A DNA stretch of 64,000 nucleotides from Pseudomonas sp. PB101 (lineage in GTDB: Bacteria; Pseudomonadota; Gammaproteobacteria; Pseudomonadales; Pseudomonadaceae), in NCBI RefSeq assembly GCF_009764265.1, contig NZ_RWIR01000016.1:62001-126000 (forward strand), read 5' to 3'. Shown here piece by piece: positions 38,361-47,109 of this stretch (the first letter of the stretch is position 1; every line of letters begins with the position of its first letter). The notes under the pieces are model-generated. The model saw only the letters and a program-made list of their open reading frames with translations. It searched no databases and was not told where the DNA came from. The position numbers were made by a program, and so were the translations under genes.

Positions 38361-39230
38361 TCAGCGATGAGTGCCGAGGTCGCGGATCGTCTGCTTGAGG
38401 GTCTCGAAGTCGTAGTCCGAGAGGCCGACATAATCGAGCACCAGCGGCGCGATGCTGTTCCACTCGTGATCTTCGGTCTGGTTGCCCAGCACCCGGTACG
38501 ACGCGCAAATGTGCTCGGCCATCTTCAGGATCGCCAACAGGTTCTTCAATGAACTGTTGCGCGAAGACTCATTGCTGAAAATCGCCAACGCATTGTGGTG
38601 ATTGGCGATCGCCGCGCTCACGTGCTCCGGCAGGCGCCACGACTTGGCCGTGTAATAGCCGACCACCGAGTGATTGGTATTGAACACCTGATTCTCCGTG
38701 TCGACCACCCGGCATTCTGCACTGGCATTGGCATAGGCCTGCTCCAGAACGCCCATGTAGTCGGGGAAGCGCTGGAGCATCAAGGGCACGCCGCAGTCGT
38801 GGAACAGGCCCAGGGCATAGGCTTCGTCGCCATTTTCAATGCCGATGCGCTTGGCCAGGGTCAGGCAGGTCATGGCCACGTCCTGAGCGGTGTCCCAGAA
38901 ACGGTTCAGGGTGACGATGGTGTCGTCATTCATCTCGCCCTTGATCGACTGTGCGTTGATCAGGTTGATGACCGAGCGGCTGCCCAGCAGATTTACCGCG
39001 CGCTGGATCGAGGCAATCTTGTTGCTCAGCCCGTAATACGGCGAATTGACGATTTTCAGCAGGGACCCGGAAAGCCCCGGATCCTGGGAAATCAGCTTGG
39101 CGATGACTTCCAGATCCGGGTCGGGCATGTACTGCTCCATCTGCAAATCCACCATGATTTGCGGCTGGGCCGGTACGCTGATGCCCTGCAGGGCTTGTTG
39201 GATCTGTTCGGAAGTCAGCTCTTGGGACAT
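38361..39230 (-). CDS. HDOD-domain signalling protein
   Basis: A 289-residue protein composed mostly of one HDOD domain (about residues 15-215), a degenerate HD phosphohydrolase fold with the typical SLLKIVNSPYYGLSNKI start and GLFHDCGVPLM and IANHHNAL segments. HDOD proteins act in regulatory networks, often with chemosensory or c-di-GMP signalling. The C-terminal 70 residues have no recognised domain. Adjacent to mutM but not obviously linked to it in function. Confidence 0.85.
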   Translation of the reverse strand: MSQELTSEQIQQALQGISVPAQPQIMVDLQMEQYMPDPDLEVIAKLISQDPGLSGSLLKIVNSPYYGLSNKIASIQRAVNLLGSRSVINLINAQSIKGEMNDDTIVTLNRFWDTAQDVAMTCLTLAKRIGIENGDEAYALGLFHDCGVPLMLQRFPDYMGVLEQAYANASAECRVVDTENQVFNTNHSVVGYYTAKSWRLPEHVSAAIANHHNALAIFSNESSRNSSLKNLLAILKMAEHICASYRVLGNQTEDHEWNSIAPLVLDYVGLSDYDFETLKQTIRDLGTHR

Positions 39231-39383
39231 ATGTACACACTCTGGGTCAGACAGCGATTCTAACCTTTATAAAGTTGGATCCGACATACCAAATCGCAAG
39301 ACAACCCTCGCCACATGTCCACTTGCAGGCCAATCCGGGGTCCCGACACGCTATACTCCCGCTCTTTTTTCCGGAGCGACGAC

Positions 39384-40580
39384 ATGTCCCTGCCTAGCCT
39401 GCGCCTCAAAGCCAACGCCGACCGTCGTCTGCGCAACGGTCATTTGTGGGTCTACAGCAACGAAATCGATGTAGCCGCGACGCCTTTGCACGGTTTCAAG
39501 GCCGGCGACCAAGCGATCCTCGAAGCCGCCGGCGGCAAGCCGCTGGGCATCGTCGCCATGAGCCCGAACAACCTGATCTGCGCCCGTGTGCTGTCGCGCG
39601 ACATCAAGTTGCCGCTGGACAAGTCGCTGCTGGTACACCGCCTGAACGTGGCCCTGTCCCTGCGCGATCGCCTGTTCGACAAGCCGTTCTACCGCCTGGT
39701 CTACGGCGATTCCGACCTGCTGCCAGGCCTGGTGGTCGACCGTTTCGGCGACATCCTGGTGGTGCAGATCGCTTCGGCGACCATGGAAGCCCATAAAGAT
39801 GACGTGATCGCGGCTCTGACCCAGGTGCTCAAGCCAAGCGGCATCCTGTTCAAGAACGACTCCGCTGCCCGTGACGCCGAAGGCCTCACCCGCTACGTCG
39901 AAACCGTGTTCGGCCTGGTGCCGGAGTGGGTTGCTCTCGAAGAGAACGGCGTGAAATTCGAAGCCCCGGTCATCCAGGGCCAGAAAACCGGCTGGTTCTA
40001 CGACCACCGCATGAACCGCGCCCGCCTGGCACCGTATGCCAAAGGTAAACGCGTACTCGACCTGTACAGCTACATCGGCGGCTGGGGCGTACAAGCCGCT
40101 GCATTCGGCGCCAGCGAAGTGTTCTGCGTCGACGCATCGGCTTTCGCCCTCGACGGCGTCGAGCGCAACGCCGCGCTGAACGGCTTCGCCGAAAAAATGA
40201 CCTGCATCGAAGGCGACGTGTTCGAAGCCCTCAAAGAGCTGAAAGCCAGCGAAGAACGCTTCGACGTGATCGTGGCCGACCCACCGGCGTTCATCAAACG
40301 CAAGAAAGACATGAAAAACGGCGAAGGCGCCTACCGCCGCCTGAACGAACAAGCCATGCGCCTGCTCACCAAGGACGGCATCCTGGTCAGCGCATCGTGC
40401 TCTATGCACCTGCCGGAAGACGACCTGCAGAACATCCTGCTGACCAGCGCCCGCCACCTGGACCGCAACATCCAGATGCTTGAGCGTGGAGGCCAGGGTC
40501 CGGATCATCCGGTTCATCCGGCGATTGCTGAAACCCGCTACATCAAGAGCATTACTTGCCGGTTGCTGCCTAACAGCTAA
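39384..40580 (+). CDS. rlmI: RlmI-type class I SAM-dependent rRNA methyltransferase
   Basis: A 398-residue enzyme with an N-terminal PUA domain (about 1-75, RRLRNGHLWVYSNEI), an EEHD-like middle domain (GDSDLLPGLVVDRFG) and a C-terminal methyltransferase (VLDLYSYIGGWGVQAAAFGA and VIVADPPAFIKRK). E. coli RlmI makes m5C1962 in 23S rRNA. CGGAG is positioned well before the ATG at 39384. The symbol is by family resemblance. Confidence 0.85.
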   Translation: MSLPSLRLKANADRRLRNGHLWVYSNEIDVAATPLHGFKAGDQAILEAAGGKPLGIVAMSPNNLICARVLSRDIKLPLDKSLLVHRLNVALSLRDRLFDKPFYRLVYGDSDLLPGLVVDRFGDILVVQIASATMEAHKDDVIAALTQVLKPSGILFKNDSAARDAEGLTRYVETVFGLVPEWVALEENGVKFEAPVIQGQKTGWFYDHRMNRARLAPYAKGKRVLDLYSYIGGWGVQAAAFGASEVFCVDASAFALDGVERNAALNGFAEKMTCIEGDVFEALKELKASEERFDVIVADPPAFIKRKKDMKNGEGAYRRLNEQAMRLLTKDGILVSASCSMHLPEDDLQNILLTSARHLDRNIQMLERGGQGPDHPVHPAIAETRYIKSITCRLLPNS

Positions 40581-40591
40581 ACCGCAAGACC

Positions 40592-40708
40592 TCTGTAGGA
40601 GCAGCCGGTCGACGCTCGATTGCTCGCGATGATCCTGAGAGCACCGCTGGGTGTCAGGCACCCAGCGTTATCGTTGACGACCATCGCGAGCGAGCTCGCT
40701 CCTACAGA
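40592..40708. repeat. REPIN with one interrupted arm downstream of rlmI
   Basis: The right arm is a clean GTAGGAGCGAGCTCGCTCGC palindrome. The left arm starts GTAGGAGC, then carries AGCCGGTCGACGCTCGATT before resuming TGCTCGCGAT, so it is broken by an insertion or rearrangement. The interior has CGTTATCGTTGACGAC, the reverse complement of the motif inside the REPIN at 42.7 kb. Confidence 0.82.
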
Positions 40709-40830
40709 GGTTCCCGACAGCAAAACAGGAAGCCTCCTACAGCGCTTTTGATTGAATTGCCTGCGTCCAAGACTAGTATCGGTTTCTGGTTTCAAGCATG
40801 AACGCTTGATCACTCCGGAAAACAAGAACT

Positions 40831-42027
40831 ATGTCTGAGTCCTCTTACCCAGCACTTAGTGGCGATCTGAAGCGCCAACGGGCCTCCCGCTTTATCCTGA
40901 TTACCAATATCTCGTTAATCAGTTTTTTCCCGCTGAATATCCTCCTGCCATCTTTTCCTGCTCTGGCCACGAAATTCAACACTTCAACTGCAGAAATCGC
41001 CCTATCCACCAGTCTGTTCACGCTGGTTTTTGCGTTCTCTCAATTAATAACCGGCCCGCTCTCGGATAGGTGGGGGCGCAAGGAAGTTCTTCTTGGTTGC
41101 ATCGTCGTTTCTACGCTCGGCTCGATAGGGTGCGCGCTGGCTACGGACTTCCCAAGCTTCCTGGCGTTTCGTGCAGTCCAAGCCATCGGGTGTGGTTTTT
41201 TTGTGTTGGGTCATGCACTGGTGGAGGATTTGTTCGATGAACAGGATAGGGCCCGGGTGCGCATTTATTACATGACGCTGAGCGGTTCCTTTGTTGCACT
41301 GGCACCGCTGTTAGGCACTTGGCTACAAACCACTTTCGATTGGCAGGGTAGTTTTTATGGTTTTGCGCTCATGGCGCTCGGCATGCTGATCCATGCCCAA
41401 CTGATACTGCCTTCCAAGGCAGCCCTCCCGGAAAAAACACCCGTTTCTATCATCCGTACGTTGAAATCCATCGCTGAAAATCAAGACTTCATCCGCTATT
41501 GGTGGATAGCCGCGTTAGTGTTCGCTTGTTATTTCGCGTTGATCAGCGTGACACCGCTGATTTTCATGGATGAGTTGAAACTATCCGAGTACCAGTACGC
41601 GTGGGTACTCATGGTGTATGGAGTCGCCTATTTCCTGGGTGGAGTCGTTGCCAGTACCGTGCAGAAACATATCTCCCTCTCTCTGCAAATCAACATCGGC
41701 CTCGGATTACTGGGTGCCGCCGGTCTGTTGTTGGCGTTGATCATCCGTTATGGGGCGATGACAACCATCACCTTGCTCATACCGCTGCTGATCAGCGCTC
41801 TGGCGGTCACCCTGGTACGGCCTGCCGCCATTTCCGCAGCCATGTTGCTGTTCTCAAACAGCGCAGGGACCGCAGCATCCGCAGGCAACAGCATCATGTT
41901 CGTTACCGCCGCCGTCAGCAGCGCCGCCCTCGCACAAACAGGAGACAATTTGCTCATGACCATTGCTGTCAGCTACATCGTGTTCAGTCTTTGGGGGTTG
42001 CTGACGAACATCAGAATCGGGCGCTGA
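40831..42027 (+). CDS. MFS efflux transporter of Bcr/CflA (DHA1) type
   Basis: A 398-residue membrane protein with 12 predicted helices. Motif A GPLSDRWGRKEVLLG lies between TM2 and TM3 (about residues 75-89), and the D-E-like ALVEDLFDE loop follows TM4. The Bcr/CflA group exports drugs such as bicyclomycin or chloramphenicol. Codon use is less GC-rich than in flanking genes (frequent TTT, TTA, ATT), and it sits between two REPINs outside the conserved gene order, so it was probably acquired. Substrate unknown. Confidence 0.85.
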   Translation: MSESSYPALSGDLKRQRASRFILITNISLISFFPLNILLPSFPALATKFNTSTAEIALSTSLFTLVFAFSQLITGPLSDRWGRKEVLLGCIVVSTLGSIGCALATDFPSFLAFRAVQAIGCGFFVLGHALVEDLFDEQDRARVRIYYMTLSGSFVALAPLLGTWLQTTFDWQGSFYGFALMALGMLIHAQLILPSKAALPEKTPVSIIRTLKSIAENQDFIRYWWIAALVFACYFALISVTPLIFMDELKLSEYQYAWVLMVYGVAYFLGGVVASTVQKHISLSLQINIGLGLLGAAGLLLALIIRYGAMTTITLLIPLLISALAVTLVRPAAISAAMLLFSNSAGTAASAGNSIMFVTAAVSSAALAQTGDNLLMTIAVSYIVFSLWGLLTNIRIGR

Positions 42028-42028
42028 C

Positions 42029-42130
42029 TTGTAGGAGCGAGCTCGCTCGCGAAGAACGTCAACGATGATGCAGCGCTTCTGGTAACCATCGTCGCCTGTA
42101 GGTTCATCGCGAGCAAGCTCGCTCCTACAG
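42029..42130. repeat. REPIN upstream of the RAYT gene
   Basis: Inverted pair of GTAGGAGCGAGCTCGCTCGC-type palindromes (the right one with AAGCTCGC), starting two bases after the MFS stop codon. The interior begins AACGTCAACGATGATGC, the shared motif of this REP group. Confidence 0.9.
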
Positions 42131-42220
42131 ACATAAGACATATCTGGAACTACTGTCGAACCACCTATCTCCCCTTCCTCACCTACCGTTTCTCTTCCAA
42201 TCGCAGAAGAGGACCAAGGA

Positions 42221-42679
42221 ATGTCCAACGCACCCCATGCCCATCACTTACGCACCGGCCGTCGCTCGGAAACCGGCCGGATTTATTTGCTCACAGCTGT
42301 TACCCACCTGCGAAAACCCGTCTTCAAGGACTGGCATATGGGTCGTAGGGTGGTAAGCGAATTCAGGAGGGCAACTGAGGACGGCCAAGCCTCCTCTATT
42401 GCCTGGGTGATCATGCCAGATCACTTTCACTGGCTGGTCGAGTTGCATAGCGGTGATTTGCCGAAACTGATGCAAGCCACCAAATCTCGAAGCGCCCGCG
42501 CTATCAACAAGGTGAGAGGCTGCCACGAGACGCTATGGCAAAAAGGTTATTTTGACCGGGCGTTGCGTCGCGAGGACGATCTGAAAGCGATGGCCCGATA
42601 CATCGTTGCCAACCCATTGCGAGCAAGGCTAGTCGACCATATCGGCAAATATCCGCTATGGGACGCCATCTGGCTCTGA
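42221..42679 (+). CDS. REP-associated tyrosine transposase (RAYT)
   Basis: A 152-residue Y1 transposase-like protein. The HUH metal-binding pair is in WVIMPDHFHWLVEL, and the nucleophile tyrosine is probably in LWQKGYFDRALRREDDL, followed by the conserved ARYIVANPLRARLV. RAYTs nick single-stranded REP hairpins and are thought to spread REPINs; they are single-copy genes passed down vertically. It is flanked on both sides by REPINs of the GTAGGAGCGAGC type, the expected partner repeats. Confidence 0.92.
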   Translation: MSNAPHAHHLRTGRRSETGRIYLLTAVTHLRKPVFKDWHMGRRVVSEFRRATEDGQASSIAWVIMPDHFHWLVELHSGDLPKLMQATKSRSARAINKVRGCHETLWQKGYFDRALRREDDLKAMARYIVANPLRARLVDHIGKYPLWDAIWL

Positions 42680-42690
42680 AACGCAGCCCA

Positions 42691-42791
42691 CTGTAGGAGC
42701 GAGCTCGCTCGCGATGGTCGTCAACGATAACGTTGGCATCCAGGCACCCCGCGGCGTTTTCTGGTTCATCGCGAGCGAGCTCGCTCCTACA
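42691..42791. repeat. REPIN downstream of the RAYT gene
   Basis: Perfect inverted pair of GTAGGAGCGAGCTCGCTCGC palindromes starting 12 bases after the RAYT stop. The interior begins GGTCGTCAACGATAACG, matching in inverted form the 40.66 kb element. Confidence 0.93.
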
Positions 42792-43041
42792 AGGATTGCG
42801 TCCGCACGTCTTGTGAATGCTGCCTCCACGCTTGCAACCATTCCCTCCAGCCGCCAGCCGTGTAGAATCGCGAACATTCATCGCCAGTCATCCCCGGCGG
42901 GTTTATGAGCTCAAGCTGAAGCGCGCGGCGATCCCGCAAAGTTATCGGCAACTTCCGGACACGCGGCCATTTCTGAGTGTTCCAGACGTCAATAGAAGCT
43001 CACTTCCCTTTTGATACCTGATTAGCCGCCCGGAGTGCTTC
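42792..43041 (+). other. Leader region of ilvD
   Basis: About 250 bases without a gene. It includes TGTAGAAT near 42861-42868, a plausible -10 without a well-placed -35. I looked for a leucine/isoleucine/valine-rich leader peptide with attenuator and did not find one. Confidence 0.35.
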
Positions 43042-44883
43042 ATGCCTGATTACCGCTCGAAAACATCCACCCACGGCCGCAACATGGCCGGTGCCCGCGC
43101 ACTGTGGCGCGCCACGGGGATGAAAGATGACGACTTCAAGAAGCCGATCATCGCCATTGCCAACTCGTTCACCCAGTTCGTACCGGGCCACGTCCACCTC
43201 AAGGACCTGGGCCAGCTGGTTGCCCGCGAAATCGAACGCGCTGGCGGCGTGGCAAAGGAATTCAACACCATCGCTGTCGATGACGGCATCGCCATGGGCC
43301 ACGACGGCATGCTGTATTCGCTGCCGAGCCGCGAGATCATCGCCGACTCCGTCGAGTACATGGTCAACGCCCACTGCGCCGACGCCATCGTCTGCATTTC
43401 CAACTGCGACAAGATCACCCCTGGCATGCTGATGGCGTCCCTGCGCCTGAACATCCCGGTGATCTTCGTCTCCGGCGGCCCGATGGAAGCCGGCAAGACC
43501 AAACTCGCCTCTCACGGCCTCGACCTGGTCGACGCCATGGTGATCGCCGCCGACTCCAGCGCTTCTGACGAGAAAGTCGCCGAGTACGAGCGCAGCGCCT
43601 GCCCGACCTGCGGTTCGTGCTCTGGCATGTTCACCGCCAACTCGATGAACTGCCTGGTCGAAGCACTGGGCCTGGCATTGCCGGGCAACGGTTCGACCCT
43701 GGCCACCCACAGCGACCGCGAGCAGCTGTTCCTGCAGGCCGGCCGCACCATCGTCGAGCTGTGCAAGCGTTATTACGGCGAGAACGACGAGTCGGTATTG
43801 CCGCGCAACATCGCCAACTTCCAGGCGTTCGAAAACGCCATGACCCTGGACATCGCCATGGGCGGTTCCACCAACACCATCCTGCACTTGCTGGCCGCTG
43901 CCCAGGAAGCCGAGATCGATTTCGACCTGCGCGACATCGACCGTCTGTCCCGTCACGTGCCGCAATTGTGCAAGGTCGCGCCGAACATCCAGAAGTACCA
44001 CATGGAAGACGTGCACCGTGCCGGCGGGATCTTCAGCATCCTCGGCTCGCTGGCCCGCGGCGGTTTGCTGCACACCCAGTTGCCGACCGTGCACAGCCGC
44101 AGCATGGAAGAAGCCATCGCCAAGTGGGACATCACCCAGACCAACGACGAAGCCGTGCATCACTTCTTCAAGGCTGGCCCTGCGGGCATCCCGACGCAAA
44201 CCGCGTTCAGCCAGTCGACCCGCTGGGAAACCCTGGATGACGACCGTGAAAACGGCTGCATCCGCAGTGTCGAGCACGCTTACTCGCAAGAAGGCGGCCT
44301 GGCCGTGCTCTACGGCAACATCGCCCTGGACGGTTGCGTCGTGAAAACCGCTGGCGTCGACGAGTCGATCCACGTCTTCGAAGGCAACGCCAAGATCTTC
44401 GAAAGCCAGGACAGCGCCGTGCGCGGCATCCTCGCTGACGAAGTGAAGGAAGGCGACATCGTCATCATCCGCTACGAAGGCCCGAAAGGCGGCCCGGGCA
44501 TGCAGGAAATGCTCTACCCGACGTCGTACCTGAAATCCAAAGGCCTGGGCAAAGCCTGCGCCCTGCTCACCGACGGCCGTTTCTCCGGCGGCACCTCGGG
44601 CCTGTCCATCGGCCACGCTTCACCTGAAGCAGCTGCCGGCGGCGCGATCGGCCTGGTACAGGACGGCGACAAGGTACTGATCGACATTCCTAACCGCTCG
44701 ATCAACCTGTTGGTCAGCGACGAAGAACTGGCTGTACGCCGGGTCGAGCAGGACAAGAAAGGCTGGAAGCCGGTGGAAGTGCGTCCACGTAAAGTGACCA
44801 CTGCGCTGAAAGCCTACGCCCTGCTGGCGACCAGTGCCGACAAGGGTGCTGTGCGTAACAAGGCGATGCTTGACGGGCTGTAA
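43042..44883 (+). CDS. ilvD: Dihydroxy-acid dehydratase
   Basis: A 613-residue Fe-S dehydratase that forms 2-keto acids in isoleucine and valine synthesis. The cluster cysteines are in [12 protein letters not shown] and [18 protein letters not shown]; the substrate loop SDGRFSGG-like [16 protein letters not shown] is present near residue 510. Length equals the long-type enzyme of gammaproteobacteria. A strong terminator follows. Confidence 0.96.
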   Translation: MPDYRSKTSTHGRNMAGARALWRATGMKDDDFKKPIIAIANSFTQFVPGHVHLKDLGQLVAREIERAGGVAKEFNTIAVDDGIAMGHDGMLYSLPSREIIADSVEYMVNAHCADAIVCISNCDKITPGMLMASLRLNIPVIFVSGGPMEAGKTKLASHGLDLVDAMVIAADSSASDEKVAEYERSACPTCGSCSGMFTANSMNCLVEALGLALPGNGSTLATHSDREQLFLQAGRTIVELCKRYYGENDESVLPRNIANFQAFENAMTLDIAMGGSTNTILHLLAAAQEAEIDFDLRDIDRLSRHVPQLCKVAPNIQKYHMEDVHRAGGIFSILGSLARGGLLHTQLPTVHSRSMEEAIAKWDITQTNDEAVHHFFKAGPAGIPTQTAFSQSTRWETLDDDRENGCIRSVEHAYSQEGGLAVLYGNIALDGCVVKTAGVDESIHVFEGNAKIFESQDSAVRGILADEVKEGDIVIIRYEGPKGGPGMQEMLYPTSYLKSKGLGKACALLTDGRFSGGTSGLSIGHASPEAAAGGAIGLVQDGDKVLIDIPNRSINLLVSDEELAVRRVEQDKKGWKPVEVRPRKVTTALKAYALLATSADKGAVRNKAMLDGL

Positions 44884-44894
44884 GCGTTAACCAT

Positions 44895-44934
44895 CGAACA
44901 TGAAAATGCCCCGCCAAGTGCGGGGTATTTTTTT
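44895..44934. repeat. Direct repeat flanking the PAAR effector cassette (left copy)
   Basis: Forty bases spanning the ilvD terminator recur in the same orientation at 47063-47102 with two mismatches. The two copies bracket the effector and membrane protein genes and nothing else, suggesting duplication on insertion or a recombination junction. Confidence 0.8.
44901..44934 (+). terminator. Intrinsic terminator of ilvD (left copy of a duplicated terminator)
   Basis: Stem AATGCCCCGC / GCGGGGTATT with loop CAAGT, then a run of seven T. It begins 18 bases after the ilvD stop codon. A copy with only one changed base over 34 bases lies at 47069-47102. Confidence 0.92.
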
Positions 44935-45027
44935 GGATCAATTATCAGTCGATCATATCGGTCCTTGGCACTTCTAACTTTCCATATAAAAACACCCTAT
45001 ATCAGGGAATCAAAAAGCAGGAGATCC

Positions 45028-45408
45028 TTATTCGCGGGAGCGAGAGCTCCGCGCAACTTGCCACAGGTAGTGAAGCGCTAACAATGTCGGCCCAAGAACT
45101 ACCGCACCAAACCACATGTTGCTGCTAGGGTGAGCTAATGAATATATCAGCACAGGAAATATTACAATCAAGCCTATTACCAACATTACTGATATAACCA
45201 GCCTTCGACACGGCCTGATGCCACTAGGCCCGTTGAAGGACGCCAATAAAAGCCCGATAGTTCCTAGCCATGCGAGTGTGCTTAGCAATATACCAAACAG
45301 GTCACCAAACATCGTAAAAAACAGACTGAGTAGAGCCAACCCAACAGCAGGCAGAACACCTCCAACCAAATATATAGCTGAGCAAAGAATGCGTACCACC
45401 ATGTACAT
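45028..45408 (-). CDS. Small polytopic membrane protein, candidate immunity protein
   Basis: A 126-residue protein with about four hydrophobic segments (roughly 5-25, 28-50, 68-90, 98-118) and a basic C-terminal tail. I do not recognise a family. It is noticeably AT-richer than neighbours and starts 41 bases after the PAAR effector stop on the same strand, the usual place of a type VI immunity gene. If it is the immunity protein, its membrane location suggests the toxin acts in the periplasm or on membranes (inference). ATG at 45408 or 45402. Confidence 0.6.
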   Translation of the reverse strand: MYMVVRILCSAIYLVGGVLPAVGLALLSLFFTMFGDLFGILLSTLAWLGTIGLLLASFNGPSGIRPCRRLVISVMLVIGLIVIFPVLIYSLAHPSSNMWFGAVVLGPTLLALHYLWQVARSSRSRE

Positions 45409-45449
45409 CTACTCCATTAAAGTAACTCGCCGAGTTAAATAATCTGACC

Positions 45450-46922
45450 TCATCGCACGCCCCGGCCTGCGGCAATGTCAAGAATCGCCTGTTCGATGAG
45501 GTGGCGATCAGAGCGCCGCAGCAGCTCATCAAATTGCGTCGCCGCCTTAAGTACGAAGGGCATGCGTTGATGGATGTCGGCCAGATTGGCAAAGTAATCG
45601 CTGCTGAAACCAACTGTACGTCCATCGTCACTGGGACGGCACTGGCTGGCCAGGGTCAGTTCGACGGCTGCAGCGGCACCGGACGGTAAGTTCGTAACAT
45701 AAGAGAACTGATTGCCAAGTAGCAAAGCCACCAGATTCAGGTCACTGTACATTGCTGGCTGCAGGATGTTCTTCTGTTCATGTTCGGCAAGAAAAACAAC
45801 ACTCTCGGTGATGTTGCGTGCATCAATGGCTTCGAAGGCTTGCAGGATTTCCTTGTGGTTATAACCAAATATCACCTTCTTCTGCTCGATCGGCCACAGG
45901 ACTGGATACTGATCATGCTCATAAATATCTTGACGAGCGCCCAAGCAAGTCCTGAGCGCCGACAACCCACGCTCTTTGTAAAAAGCGTGTAGCGGAAACA
46001 CATCCAAAAACAGCGTGGTATTGCCAAGCGCCAGCATGTCGTGCACGTAATGGAGCTGCTTCTGCACATACGACAACGACTCACCCTCGTTCCGCTTACC
46101 ACCAGGCAGCGGGTTGTTGCGGCGGGCTTGTTCGTATTCTTGTCGCGCTTTCTCACTTCGTTGAGCGCTCTGCTCCCGTTCATGCTCGCTTCGCTTGTCG
46201 AACAACCCGGAAAATCCTCTCCTGATCGCATCCTTCCTGCGTAATTGCGCGTCATGTTCGGTCTGGATCTTGTCGATCGAATCAGCCGCATGCAGCAATC
46301 CACAACCCACCTGCTTGGAGGCGAACGCCGCGAGACCGGCCCATTGGAAACGCTGATCCTCCAGCCACAATCGGGCGTACGCCGAATTGATTGCTCGATT
46401 ACGCACCTTGGGGTCGGCAATTAGGATGCCGCCCGGCGCTACGATCGCTTCGGCTCTTTGCTGATAGCTGCGCCAAAGGTTCTGGCAGACCTGTCCCGAC
46501 TGCTCGCTATAGCTCGTTACAGGATGGCTTGGCGGCGGGGTGAAGCTGGAGGCGCGTGGCTCGGCTGTCGGTTGTCGTGCTTCGGCCGGCGTGGCGGGTT
46601 GGGCGGCAGCTCGGGCAGGCGGCGCAACGTTGCCGGTTTCGATCCGCTGGCTCCTGATGGTCTGGTTGGCAATCAGCTTGGGTGGTGGATCGCACTTGCA
46701 TTTGCACAGGTCGCCATCCAGGGCAGGCTTGCGTCCATCCCACTCCTCCGAAAGACGTGGGCTGACGCAAATGATGGTCCCGGTGCTGTCGCATTCCGGG
46801 CATTTGACTTCATCACCCTCGCGGGCCATGGCCTGGCCATTGATGCGGCCATGAGGCAAACCACTGACGACAGTGCCGCCGACGGTGGTTTTTGCCCCGA
46901 CCGTGATGTAATAGCGCTTCAT
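45450..46922 (-). CDS. PAAR-domain type VI secretion effector
   Basis: A 490-residue protein with an N-terminal PAAR-like domain (about 1-90: MKRYYITVGAKTTVGGTVVS, then the metal-binding-type cysteines KCPECDSTG and CKCKCDPPP). A Pro/Ala/Thr-rich linker (about 95-135) leads to a 350-residue C-terminal toxin region starting CQNLWRSYQQRAEAIV. Part of this region (AINSAYARLWLEDQRFQWAG, then LAAFASKQVGCGLL) reminds me of DUF2515-like proteins, but the activity is unknown. PAAR proteins cap the VgrG spike and carry toxins. No vgrG or T6SS gene is nearby, so this is an orphan effector islet. Confidence 0.82.
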   Translation of the reverse strand: MKRYYITVGAKTTVGGTVVSGLPHGRINGQAMAREGDEVKCPECDSTGTIICVSPRLSEEWDGRKPALDGDLCKCKCDPPPKLIANQTIRSQRIETGNVAPPARAAAQPATPAEARQPTAEPRASSFTPPPSHPVTSYSEQSGQVCQNLWRSYQQRAEAIVAPGGILIADPKVRNRAINSAYARLWLEDQRFQWAGLAAFASKQVGCGLLHAADSIDKIQTEHDAQLRRKDAIRRGFSGLFDKRSEHEREQSAQRSEKARQEYEQARRNNPLPGGKRNEGESLSYVQKQLHYVHDMLALGNTTLFLDVFPLHAFYKERGLSALRTCLGARQDIYEHDQYPVLWPIEQKKVIFGYNHKEILQAFEAIDARNITESVVFLAEHEQKNILQPAMYSDLNLVALLLGNQFSYVTNLPSGAAAAVELTLASQCRPSDDGRTVGFSSDYFANLADIHQRMPFVLKAATQFDELLRRSDRHLIEQAILDIAAGRGVR

Positions 46923-47062
46923 GCGAAATGTGTCCTTGTCAGATCGAAAGGACGCACGCTAGAAGAGGCGAAGCGGAGGAAAAATCAGACGTTTCCTTGA
47001 TGGATGTAGGTCAATTCTGAAATAAGGCTGGATATGGAAGTCGGTGTACTTGCGGTAGCCGC

Positions 47063-47102
47063 CGAAAATGAAAATGCCCCGCCAAGTGCGGGGCATTTTT
47101 TT
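47063..47102. repeat. Direct repeat flanking the PAAR effector cassette (right copy)
   Basis: Forty bases matching 44895-44934 in the same orientation with two differences. See the left copy. Confidence 0.8.
47069..47102. terminator. Intrinsic terminator, right copy, between the effector islet and the DUF6124 gene
   Basis: Perfect 10-base stem AATGCCCCGC / GCGGGGCATT with loop CAAGT and a seven-T run on the plus strand; on the minus strand the stem is followed by TTTTCATTTTCGG, so it can also end transcription of the DUF6124 gene, whose stop codon is at 47110. Confidence 0.85.
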
Positions 47103-47109
47103 GCCAGCG

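Noticed and set aside
42221..42679. Insertion sequence
   Set aside because: The Y1 transposase has no IS200/IS605 ends of its own, and its flanks are REPINs; it is a RAYT rather than an autonomous insertion sequence.
42817..43014. A 65-codon frame in the ilvD leader
   Set aside because: No ribosome site, no hydrophobic or branched-chain residue run expected of a leader peptide, and composition unlike coding sequence.
44935..47062. Transposon or phage origin for the effector cassette
   Set aside because: No integrase, transposase, inverted terminal repeat or tRNA site is visible; only the terminator repeat flanks it.
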